A stretch of 57,670 bases of DNA from assembly GCA_002633005.1 (NCBI GenBank), contig NMRA01000213.1, positions 1 to 57,670 on the forward strand, written 5' to 3'. Source of the DNA: Phoronis australis. Its lineage: Eukaryota; Phoronida; Phoronidae. Positions 22,801-35,700 of this stretch are shown in pieces (position 1 is the stretch's first letter; each line of letters opens with the position of its first letter). The notes under the pieces were generated by a model. It saw only the letters and a program-made list of their open reading frames with translations, did not search any database and was not told where the DNA came from. A program made the translations under genes and the position numbers.

Positions 22801-25800
22801 TGAGTAAAAATAATTCTTTAGAAAATGCTCATTATTCTGGTGGTAGGTGCATGGGCTTAAAAGGGTGCACATAAGACAAAAGGCCATTCTGACTGTCTTA
22901 CAGATGCTATCAACCTGTCCTCCAAAGTGAAATCAACTCGACATGTACTTTTTCTATCAAATGTTACACTTGCCAATTGTTGATTCTTCTCTCAGCTGGA
23001 GCCATTGCAGTCACACACATTGTTGATTGAATGTTTTCCAGGCTGGGATCTTGATGGGGGAGGTGAATAGCATCTGGCCGGATATTCGGCGGCAAATAGA
23101 CGATCCGTTCCTGACTCCTGATGACAACAAGGAACTAAACCGGCGCATAGCAGTCCACATAGTGACAGTGTGTGAACAACTGTTCAAGCACTATATAAAC
23201 AAGGCTCAGAGTGAGTACATTTCTATTGACTTGGGGAACAGTTGTTCAACACTTAAACGCACTGTCATGTCACTGCACGGTCAACGGAACAAAGACTAAA
23301 TGGGAATTCCCTTTCTGGAAGCTAGTCTTTACCATGATGTCAACTTACAGCTGCAGCGAAGGCAGATTAAACTCACCTGTTAGCAGTCTGTAATTAGTGT
23401 GTGTTGGTGATAAGTCAAAATAATAGTGTGTTAAGAACAAATTTTTGGCTCATGCCTGTTGTAACAACAAGACTTAGTATACACAGAAGCTCTAGTGCTA
23501 TCGCCTATCAAATGCATTTATATCTGGAAATTGTCGGCGCGTGAACATCCAGTGACATCAAATATAGCTTATGGTTGTGTAATCTGATTGAATTAAGTTG
23601 AATTTTAATTGGTGGGTTCTGATTTCAACCTCGAGAATTTGCTTGCAAGATAGATACTAATTTAATGACAGTATTAATATTCAGTGTATGGAGAGGTTCT
23701 CTTTCAATGCTTGCTTTGCCATTGTCACACCAAAAGCATGATGCAACGGATAATTCAGTGCTTTCTAGTCTGATGCACTCAATGTGATGCCTTGTTTTCC
23801 TTCATCACCAAGTTATCGGTGATGTCACCGGATGTTTACAAGCCGGCAACTGTGTTCCACATTGCATTTGAAAAACGACAGCAGCACCGATGAAATCTTT
23901 AGGATTGCCTACGATTCGACTGTCACCTCTACGGTATGATTACTCGCCATGTTCACCAATTTTTGTACAATCATTTTAAAATAGATTTGCTTGCTATCAC
24001 TGGCTTGTTTAGAGTCGAAGATTATGTATTGAAGGAGTCCCACTGTCCACATGAAACTTAATATTTTTATTGCCATCTGACAATTCTAGTTTTAAACAAG
24101 CGCGGTGTCTTCAGCGGACCGGCCAACATGAGTCGACTCAAGGCACAACTAGCTCTGGATGCCAATAAATTGTAAGTGATAATCTTCTGTTGATTGTTAG
24201 TACAGGAGTGTTAACGAGTATGGTAGCATAGCCAGCAATTCATGATGCTTTGACAGTTCAGTCAGGACTTGCTCGGGACATGACATGACATATGCCATCA
24301 CAAGCCAACTTACAAAGCCCTATCTCAAGCAATAATAAACAACTTTCATTTCTTCTGAAGTCCTTATGTCATCTCCAATTTGACTGACAGGAACGATTTG
24401 AGACCAGTTTCGTAAAGGCAAGTGGTCAAAATCCAAAGTTGTTTTCGTGGTGGAAAGGGGTTATTGCAGCTTGGAATAAAATTTTGCGCATTCAAGTTAC
24501 GAATTCAAAATAGAATTAAAGTTTTATGTACAGTAGTAGTTTTCGCAATTATTTTCATCCCAAATAGAAAATTGTCGTACATGCAAGTTTGTATAACTTG
24601 CCTCCAATGTTGGCCTGTTATAATATTCTATTAATTGTCATTTAAGTGTTGCATGATACTGGCTATGCATCTGAAATAACAAGTTATCAGATCCTAGCTG
24701 TGGTTAGCAGAACTGTGATGGTGGTATGGTTGGTTAGCCAAGTTTAGTTTAGTTATATCTTTATTCAGCTGATTGGCATATATACAGCTTTGTTCAATTA
24801 GTAGTGCACTATTTTTAGTGTCGTGTTTCATAGAAAACTAAATACTACATGATGGTAAACTATGTATTAAGCACAGCTTTGTTCAATTAGTAGTGCACTA
24901 TTTTTAGTGTTGTGTTTCATAGAAAACTAAATACTACATGGTAAACTATGTATTAAGCACAGCTTTGTTCAATTAGTAGTGCACTATTTTTAGTGCCGTG
25001 TTTCATAGAAAACTAAATACTACATGGTAAACTATGTATTAAGCACAGCTTTGTTCAATTAGTAGTGCACTATTTTTAGTGCCGTGTTTCATAGAAAACT
25101 AAATACTACATGGTAAACTTTGTATTAAGCACAGCTTTCTTGATCAATTTCTCATTTTGTAAAAAAAAAATGATGTACATAGAAGTCTTAGCAAAGTTTT
25201 GCCGGAAAATGTTGCACGTTGTATTATGTTTAAAAGCTAAATACTGTAAAATAAACTTAAGATAGCATTGTCTTGCTACTGAATTGCTTTAGTTTCATGT
25301 TGATAACGATGTCTTTCTTTTCAGTTTGAATGTGTTGATGATCCGTCGTTACATAGTGTCGGACATCCGCGGTAAGATTGACAGTGACACCTATGGAGAG
25401 TCTGATAAAGACTTCATATATGACCGTAAACCACCGCCAAAGCCAGAGACTGAAGGATTGACATATAAGGCCTTGGTAAATAGCTGATTTAATTTTCAGC
25501 TTAACTAACTCTCAAACTGTGGTACTAGAGTGCCACACTGTTGTCTGTCAACTGGTTGTCAATCAGTTGTGACACATGTCTATTTCGTTATGACGAGAAT
25601 CTCTACCACTTATGAAGAAATTTCATCACAATCTCTAAATAAATGCTCTCTGCTGAGGTATGGCCAGCATATTTTGAGATCTAACTGTATCAAACTGCTC
25701 TGATTAACTGCAAAGTCTTCAATAGACTTTAAATCCACCTTTCATCTCAAAAATCAACTTCAAATTTTGACCTCTTCCTCTTAATGTTATGAAACTGGTG

Positions 25801-26721
25801 TCTAAAGATCCCTTGGTCAAATTAGAGGTGATTTCTGGCATCTGAGACAACTACTAAAGTTTGTTATTGGTTGAGACAATGCCCTATGTTTTGGCCTGTT
25901 ATGGTGTCAGTGCATTGAGTGTAGTTTCAAAGAATGCAAATGTGGCAGTTCCTTGCCAACCCACACATCACTTTTAGCTAGGCACAAGATGAGACAGATG
26001 TTATTGTGGCAAAGTGATTTACAGTCATGGTTTTGTGAAATTCAACCTGGCTTGTGTGTCTGTTCATAGATCCAGCAGAGTCGCCCTAAAAGTAAAACTA
26101 AAAAATATCGTTTCCGAACCGTGGAGGAAGACCTGGAGGAGGTGAGTTATTTTCCTTGTTATCATGGTAACTGAAAATCTCGAAATCACCCCACTTAAAT
26201 CTCCTAAATCTGTTATTAAATTTTGCTGTTTCAACTATTTATGAATTTTTAGAAAATTTACATTTTTAATACATTTCTGTGGCCCGTCTGTTGTCATTAA
26301 TTATGTCTTTTTTTGACAGTCATGCTTCACTGTGCATCTGCCAGAGTCAGTGTGATAGATTTATTGTTTCTGATGTGTAGTCTTATTCCTAATCTGAATG
26401 CAGAAGCCACTTTGAATTTTGTTTATTCAGGGAACTCAAATTAGTGATGCATATAAAGACTAATAGCATTAAGTTTCCACAAAGTTTTTATTTTACATGT
26501 ACTTGCAAACAAAATAATTTCTTATCATTGCACCCGCTGGAATTGATAGAGAGTAAATTACATGTGCTTGGAAGTTGACTTTTACCTATCACATGGTTGC
26601 GCCTACTGTCAGTTTTGTCATCTGCTCTGTTCACAATACATCACACAAAATGAGTGGTCCTCATGTGCTCTTCATCAGAAGTTCAGACTGTGATATTTCA
26701 CCAATCATCTTTCTCTATCTC

Positions 26722-26760
<39 letters not shown>

Positions 26761-29700
26761 TCTGCTCATGTCTTGGCCTCCTTTTCATTTTCAGTTGTCC
26801 CATGAGATGCCAAGTCTTGATACCAGGAAACTAACCTCTCTAGTTCAGAACTTGCCCACGCCCAGACCAGAGTCCGTGGAAGAGAGTAAGTATAGAATGA
26901 CAAAACACATCCCCTTCTTTCTTACAGCAAGTGGTCTTTTGTTCTGCTGTGATATCTAAAATTATCATTTTCACATCATGTTAATTAGAAGCTGTTGTGA
27001 CGCTTATCGGAGGCTTCAGTTTAACTTGATGCTGACTTTGGTCTTTGAAAGCTTTAGGCTTCACGCTCTGGTCTTAGCACTGCTAGAAATAACTTTGCAT
27101 ACAGTAATCTACTATGAAGTTATTTTAAATGTGGTCACCAAATACAACTTGAATGAAAGTATGCAGTTATGTAGTTTTACTAGTTGTTTGACCTGGCTAG
27201 TAATTTTGCTTTTAATGTCTGAATTTAATGATGCATTAAACAAAGCTCCAATTTTGTGATTTCAGTTCTTGTTACTGGACAAGACAAGATGTCCGAGCAC
27301 GGGTCAACTTCAGCCGAGTGAGTGATAATTCCTTGATAGTATTCACCTGACTGTCCATATTGTTCCATCATTCACTTGGGTCATGACCAATACTTTCTTC
27401 TGTAGTTTCTCATAATTCAACATCATCGCGTGTTTTAGTTTGTTTTTTAAAGTGTTGTGAAATTACTGAGAGTTTTAAAAAATGACATCCGATTCAGTAA
27501 CTGCTTTATAAAGTGTAGAGTACGTGCCACAAGTATTCAGACAAAGTGACCACCAGCTCCCCATCATGTTTCTCGTCAGAAGCCAAATCCATCGACATAA
27601 TAGTTTTCCCTCATGACCCAGAATGAAAGCCTGAGAATTAACAGGAAAGTTAGTAAGGTGGCTAAATCATTTAACAGGTGATTATACCTTTGGTTCCAGT
27701 AGTAACTACCTGTCATTTTTGCTGTTAAATTATTATTAGCTGTCATAATATCGAAACGGTATCTTGATGTTCAGTACAATACATCCTGGCTCAAATCCCA
27801 CTAGATTTTCTAAGAGCACAACACAAAGCGATGTTTTATTCCACTGATTGAAGTAGTCGTCTGACGGTGGTGTGGCATGAAAAGGGACTTATGACTTTAA
27901 AGACCGAAAATTGGTATTAGGCTTCACTTCCGAAAAACAAAGAACAAAGTATGTGAAAATGTACCCAAAACTGCTGAATGAGAAATGTGATGTGCTAAGA
28001 ATTATTGTCTAAACCTTTATTTGGTGATTGTGAACTTGAAGCCTTGTATGTCTGTCTTCAGTGTCTTAAGTCACTTTTCACGGAGCAGATGCGGTCTCAA
28101 CATGTTGGCTCGGTCGCCAGCGCCATTTTGAGTACAAGATAACTCTCTTGAGCATCCATGATTCAGTGTACACAGACAATTCTGCGGTGATTAGTGAGTC
28201 ACCACCCCTCTCAAATACGCGTAGGGTCACTGTTGCACCTCACTGCTGACTCATCATTCTCACTCACCCATAATCTCTTTGTCATACTCTCAGTGTTTAA
28301 CCCTCAACTTCCTGTCACCTCTCTCTCATTCACTCCTAACCAAGATCTGCCCCCAGATACCAGTTGGCAACTGTCACTAAAACCAATCTGGTTGAACGGT
28401 TGTTGAACTCCATGTGAACAGTGTGGATACACAGTGTTGGTTACCAGATCTCAGGCTACCTTAAGGTTATGTGGGGGCCTAGAAATGTTCAAGATTTGAC
28501 TAACTTCCAATGTCTCGGGAATGGCTGACGGTATTCTTATGAAACGTTCTGAAAGTGTGCTTTATGCATAATTGTTTTTAAAATGTTCCACTTTTGCATG
28601 GGGCTATCATCAAAATAGAAATTCTTATAATTTTCGTGAAAAAGTTGTTGCAAGAAAGGATGAGAATGGATCTATATTTTAGAAAATTGTAAGAGAGATT
28701 TCATCTTGAATATTTATATCAAATAAAATTTTATTAGTCATTTCATTGATACTCTTGTTTTGCCATTTCGCTCAATTTCACTAAAATGTTCACTTGACCC
28801 AATTACTAGCGGATTGGTCAAAAAATCAAATATGGAATTCTTTAGTCTTTCTGCTTTCAAAAAATACTTTATACTCAAGTTAAAACCTAGTTGACAGAGT
28901 ATTTGGACCAATGCACAGACTTGTCACTAAAACCCCACATGACCTTAACTTTCAAAAAAGGACTCCCGGTGAGCACCTGTCATCTGATGTTCTTCAAATG
29001 AGAACAATAGCAGCTCTGTAGACTGTCTCTGTTGTTACGTATGAGTTGAGCTTATCACCTCGCTCGGCCACCAGTGTTTGGCAAGTGGTTAATCTGGGGG
29101 AAAATCTCGGCTGTATCATCTCTCACACTCACCATCACTCTCTTCATCCCCATCACGTGTAGGAGTGAGGCGTATGTTTTCATCGATACGTTGTTGTGTG
29201 ATTCGGATGATGAGTATGACTTTCATCACCACTTCCACGATCATAACCAACTGCGATGCATAGTTGTCGACCGGAAGAACCATAAAACTGCCAATAACAC
29301 GCGGCGTACCTCGGCTCTGATCCGTTTTCTTGGGTACGTGTTCTGCAAGCACTGGCTCGAAGTGCGTCTAGTATTTGTAAAGCTGTGACTGTGCAGTTGC
29401 CGATGAGTAGAACAAGTTAAAACACCGTCTTCAAACTTGTGAGAATATGGAAAGTTTAATTAGATACAATCACTTTTCATATTGTGAGCAGGTGAATTCA
29501 CTGTGGAAGCAGTCAGTGAACTTTGTTTTATTCGTACTAGGTTAATGATGTAAGTTTAGGTGCTAACTTTTTGTTGTAATGTACGCTATTAATGAAGGAT
29601 TTCATTCACGTGTGTAGGTTTGAGTAGGTGTGTGCAACTTTGATGACTGTTTAGAATCTTTAAAGGAGAAACCAAACATTTTTGATGTTTCCTTTATTAG

Positions 29701-32700
29701 TGCCGACCCGTGAATGACCAACACAGACTGTGTTCAATAGTCAGTAAGACGTTCTGTGTGTCCAGTGGAAGTGAATGCAGACTGAATGTGGGCCTTTTAT
29801 TGGACCATCCACTTCACTTTCTATTATTTGTTCCATGGATAGTAAACATCAAAAACAGTTTCGTTTCCTTTAAGATAAAATCAAGCTTCCGGGTAATCTC
29901 ATCCTGGTTTCCAGCTTAAAGTAAAACAAATTGAATGTGAAATATTGACACAAAGTCCAATTTAAAGGTCACTCTGGTAATTGAAGCAGTTCGGAGTGAT
30001 CACTCGTGACCTCTACTTTTTGCAATATTCCAGCATGGACTACTATGAAAGTATACAGCGACTGTTGCTGAAGAGGTCAAAGTCTCTGCCTGAATTGCAA
30101 CATGAAACCCTGGCCGAGGAGTTAGATTTGTCCCTTCCACCTAAAGAAAATCATGAAATCATTGAAGGTGTTGATGTCTATACACTTGACATAAGGGTAA
30201 GTGTAACTCGTACCCAATGTCTCTGTTCAACACTGGACATTTATCAATGCCTTCTCTCAAGTGATAGCCACCAGGTGGTGTTTGACAATTGCCAAGTACC
30301 GCCCGCAGGTGGCCACGTGACGCAGAAAGCTAGGTCCTCAAATACAACCAGGCCACCAATAGGTAACGACTTTTTTCCTATACTATGTAGCGGCACAACC
30401 TATGAACATTTGTTCCTTTACTTAATAACCTTGTGTTAAATAATTGTGGTTGATTGTCAGTCCGCATAAGGGCTGACTCAACTGCACATGGTTCAATATT
30501 CCTTGGCTTCCAATTGCAGGAACGTGGAAAAAAGAAAGAGAAAGATGAAGACAGCCGTGACTTTATCCAGGATGACTTGTGCAAGTTGCTTGACAGGCAG
30601 GTTGGCGACACCCACAGCAAGGATGTTGATGACGAACTTCCACCTCTCATACAGGTCAATGTTTCAACAACTTTTATGTCTGTAGTTTCAACGATGCATT
30701 TCATCTCTATGTTTATTGTCGAGTGTTATACTGTTCCTGACATTGGGGACAGGTTGTCGCCACACAGTCACAATCCAGACCTGCAGCCAAATGAGTGCAA
30801 GAACTGATGGCTGAGAATTTGACTATGTGAGAATAACCACATGATGGAAAGATGTTGCAGACACCCCTACACTCTCCTACATTCCCGTACCCCCACCCAC
30901 CCCTACCGACCCCAAACAGCCCTACAGTCTCCTGCTCACCTGTTCCCCCACTCACCCCTTCCCACCCCAGACACCCCTGCACTCTCCTACTTACCTGTAC
31001 CCCCACCCACCCCAAACACCCCTACACTGTCCAAATTCCCGTACTCCTACCCACCCCAAATGCCCCTACACTCTCCTACTTACCTGTACGCACCTCTACC
31101 CACCCACTCCTCAGTCCTCTTTCTTTTATTAATTAGTTGCACACCTGCGTCTAGACGTCCAATGGCACAAAGCCTGAATACCATCCAGAACGGTACCTCA
31201 GCAGGGAAATTAGTTATCCAAGTTAGCAGCACGTTCATTAATTTTAAACTCTCATATCGAAAGAGTGTCTTTGGCAACTCTGCAATTTTACAACAGGCTG
31301 TCTAATAACAAAATAATGTTTGCCTTGCAATAAATCGATTTGTTTTCACAAATACTGACATTGATATCATTTTACATATTATTAATTATTTACTAAGAAG
31401 AATATTGGACATGTTCTAACTGACACAATGATTTGTTGGCCATTCTTCACTCACACCATCCTCTGACAGAAACACGCTTTGCTCATTCTACATACCACAT
31501 GATATTTCAGGCTATTCTTACACATGCCAAACATGATGAACGTAAGACAGTTCTTGATAATCAGCTGAAGTCACTGGAGAAAACTGAACAAGAGGAGAAG
31601 GTCAAGCAAGAGTAGGTGTTGTTCTTTGACAATAGGTGGTGCTGTTGAACTCCTGAGTGTGGCTTTGTTGGTTAATGAACAATTGCCATCTGATTTAACA
31701 TGACTGGTCAATGAAGTGAGTGGATTCCATCTTACAGTGAAACCACATAAGCTGCTTTGTTTTGCTGTACTTCATTAAGGCAGTTCTCCAAAAGAGTGAG
31801 CTATTTTTGGCAAGCGCATTTCACAGAAAGGCAGAAATATGTCTTGTCTAATATGCTGTAAGCCTTGGCAGTTTTGAAGTGCTGTTGACGTGATGATATT
31901 CAATGCTTGCCTTATAATTCCAGGATTCCCCTACAGAGGCCGACACATCCTCAGCCTGCCACTGTGCCTTCCAAATTGCCCAATAAGATGACCCTGCGGG
32001 CGTCAGACGTGCGTGTGTCTGAGAGAGTGTGTATGTCCTCCATGACGATCAGTAAAACTGCTACAGTTTATAACGACTTATTGGATGATGTAAGTTTGCG
32101 CTCTCTACAGCAGAACGGGATTTTGTGCTAGTCATTAAGGGTGACCAAAATCGGGAACCCATAAAAATGTTTAACCACATCCTATGGCTGTTTATATTTT
32201 TGTATTTGTTCCATCATGGAAGATCTGTCCAAAACATTTTAACCATACAAGTCAGTTTGGATTGTTTTTTGTTCTTTTCAAAACAGTCTTATAATTTGGT
32301 CTTTGCACACCTACATTAATTTTACAGCCACCAGGGGGTTTACACCCAACAATTCTCTCGCCACGAATTAATAAATTTCATGTCATCATTACTTTACGTA
32401 GATCACACCAGCTAGCATCAAACAACTGGACTCCAACTTGTTCCTTGGTTCTGAAGTGAAGGAGGTCTATGAGGAAATTATGAAGACTGTTCCCACGGAC
32501 CACTTGGACCTGGAAGTGGTGAGTTACACCTAGTGGCCTGAATCCCATGCCTCTTGTGGGAGGCTGAAAATTTGTTATTGGGGCTCTCAAGAGGAAGTCT
32601 CAATAAAGGTCCAGTGAAGGACGTCAACCATATATCACCTGTTGTAGAAGGCTTTCCCATGTATAGTTAGAATGTAATCTTGAAAACCAACGATGTTTTG

Positions 32701-35700
32701 AAAAAGATGGGTCATGTAGTTTTAGAAGTCCTAACATCGTTTTCTTGCACATGATACGCTTAAAAACTAGGCAGGTGGCCTGATGCCCTTTGCTGTGCAC
32801 TAGGCATGCTTTGGCCACAAGCCAGGCCCATTGTTTTAATCACCTTATTGTAACTCATGGGAACTCCCTTCCTTATGGGTAAAGTCTTCAGAACTGCTTG
32901 TTTTCCTCAGGAGCTCAGGAAGATTGTTAAACCTGAGTGATCTAGCAATTTCCTCCAGGCAGGTAATGTGTCCATTGAGTAGCAGTTTTTCGAACTAGGC
33001 TTTGATAAGCAGTGCAAATCTCTACTAGATTTTGACGAATCTCAGCTTCTCTGCCACACTTGGGGCAGCTTGAACATATCACGTGGCTCGTGGTGTTTCA
33101 ATGCCGAGCTAAGGGTTCAGTGTCCGACAACAAGCTGGATCACCTGCTGAATAGCAATCCTATTATAATTAATTAATTTACAGTAAAATCTCACCAACTT
33201 AGAATTTATGACGGACAAAAGAAATTTTTCTTATAAAAGATAGGTAGCACCAAATAAATGCTTTTACCATATTTCTATACCATAGCTACCTTCAGACAAC
33301 GTTTTAAGAAATTCTGTGCATTCACAACAATGTTAAGACGCTTTTAAAAGCCGTTAGGTCAATTTTGGCAGTTGTTTTTGTCCGACATTGGTGGTATTTT
33401 ATTGTGTCGTTTCATGGGTTGACAATATTGATTTAAATGTTTGAATAATTACTGTGATCGTTGGTAAGCGAGTAGAACCTTAACACTAGTCCATTGTTCT
33501 GAAATCACTGTGTGAACTGTGCTGTGACCATGCATGCCTTATCCTATGACGTGATTGTTTCTATAGGCACCACATTTCACTGGCATCCCTTTGCACAAAA
33601 GTGTAAGTTGTCCGCATCCTAGGACTACACGTAACTCTAACACTCTTTTACCATGTTTGTCTTTTATTAGAAAATGACACTACTTTTAGTTTAAAGAGCA
33701 TTTTGTTGATGAATGGGTCCATAATAAACCAAAATCTACCTTTTTGCCGTTAGTCTGTTCAAATGATAGTTAATCATTGAAACATGACCAAATCCTGCGT
33801 ACATTTTATGTTTGGCCGAATTGTTGCCAGTATAATTATTATACTCAGACATGTATAGACTGTACAGACTATAAATTTACTAAGTATTCAGAGAAAATTA
33901 TGGGAACGGATTTCCCATCATGACAGCTGAGCGGAAGCTGATTTCAGCACTGGAGTAACCTCCCCAGTGATGGCGACCGAGAATGAAGAAGACCTAAAGA
34001 GGAAAATTTGAATTACTTGCCACTTTTGCTGTAAAGTTCATACAACCGTAATGAAAAGGAATTGGTATAGCCAGTGTCTTGTACTGTATCTGCAGAATTT
34101 TTAGCAAGGAAGAGTCAGACTTTTAAAATTTTCTGTGAAACTTTCTGTGCAAGAAGCACTAATCTCAAAACGCTGGCAAACAGCAGCAGCTGAAAACCTG
34201 GCTTCTGTCAAAAGAATTTTGACTTTTTTACTTTTGATTTAGGTCACTTTTTGAAAGCTTTTGTCCTAAACCTGTTCTTCTCGTGCTTATTTATTTATTG
34301 ATTGTTTTTTTGTTAACCGTGTGTTGATCATATATAAACTGTATTTTAAATTTTAAAATATTATACTCGTTGTGTTCAACGTTCATAATGCATTGTGAAT
34401 TTCTTGCCTTTTACAAATTTTAAAACATTGACCTTTTTATTGATAACAAGATTCATAATATTCGCTAAGGATTGTGGGATAGCGATCACTCCGAGCACCA
34501 CTGCCAGCAGACATGGATAATCAATATGGAGATCAGTTCGTCTTAGTAGTATTTTGAGCAGTTCGTTGTTTATTTTATCATTCTGATGACCAGTCAGGTA
34601 ACATCTGTCCAGCTGCCACCTTAACATTCAAGCAAACAAACGCCTACTTAATGCTTTCTGGATTCTGGATTAGGATGGCTTGTATCCCACAAATCTGTGC
34701 TCTGGGATGTGCATGGATCGATTTTGCTATCTGTTAAAAGGTCATAGTATTAAATAACACTCAGTTTATGTGTCACACCCTTTGTTAACACTTATTGCAC
34801 AATTAATATATATTTATGGGTGACGTATTCTTAATGAAAACCTGCAGTGGTTCTTTAATCCATAATAAAAATGCTGCTGTCAAAATTAAGCCGCAATCAA
34901 ATGATATCTGCATTGCATTAAATTTAACTGTTTGTGTAACACATTTCTAACTAAAGTCATAACCATGATCTTCCCTCTGAAAAATATGTGCCTGAGTAAC
35001 GGAGTGTCCAAGAACCTCTCTGTTTAAACAGTGGATTGATTCTGAGTAAGTATAAATTGTTTGGCAGTAGACAATGGTGACGATCTGGTCACTATAACTA
35101 AGCATCAGACTAGTTGATTTCCTGTGACCATTATTCCTCGTTTCCATTGAGGCAATCTGTGAATTTGAGGTGTTCATTGGTAATCATTATGAACGCTAAC
35201 TCACCATGATATCAAAGAAACAATTAAAAAGGGCTCCTCCACAAAACATGAAGGAACCAATGAAAATAATTTGGTTTTCAAAGTTAAGACACCACTGTAT
35301 GGGGCTCTTTAAAGCAAGATTTACTAGGAGTTTTGAATTATTCCTTCAGTTAGAAATTAATATAAGAAGGATTAGTGTCAGCAAACTTACAGCTGGTCAA
35401 TAATGTGCACTTCACAATACACTAACTCATTCAGTGAAGGGCACATTGTCAAAAGGCACTTAGTAAACGGCAACATTGTCCTTGAGTGCATGGACCATCA
35501 TTCAGTGTGTCATAGCCGGTGTAGTGCAGGACCTGTGTTCTACTTCTCTAGGACAACACCATTGAACCGAGTGCACAAACAGTCAATCTGCAGTCGGCGA
35601 TCGCAAGTTCGACGTTACTCAACAGCAAAAAGAAGAATCGCATAGTCAACAAAGACATTCAGAAAAAGGAAGAGGCACCCTGGACTGGGGAGGACATTAG

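Noticed and set aside
24786-25132. Array resembling direct repeats with spacers, as in CRISPR
   Set aside because: The units are contiguous 86-89 bp copies without unique spacers, in an intron of an animal gene.
30841-31305. 154-residue Pro/Ser/Thr-rich open frame
   Set aside because: It is a translation of the C-rich minisatellite, with similar frames on the other strand. It lies in a CCDC87 intron.
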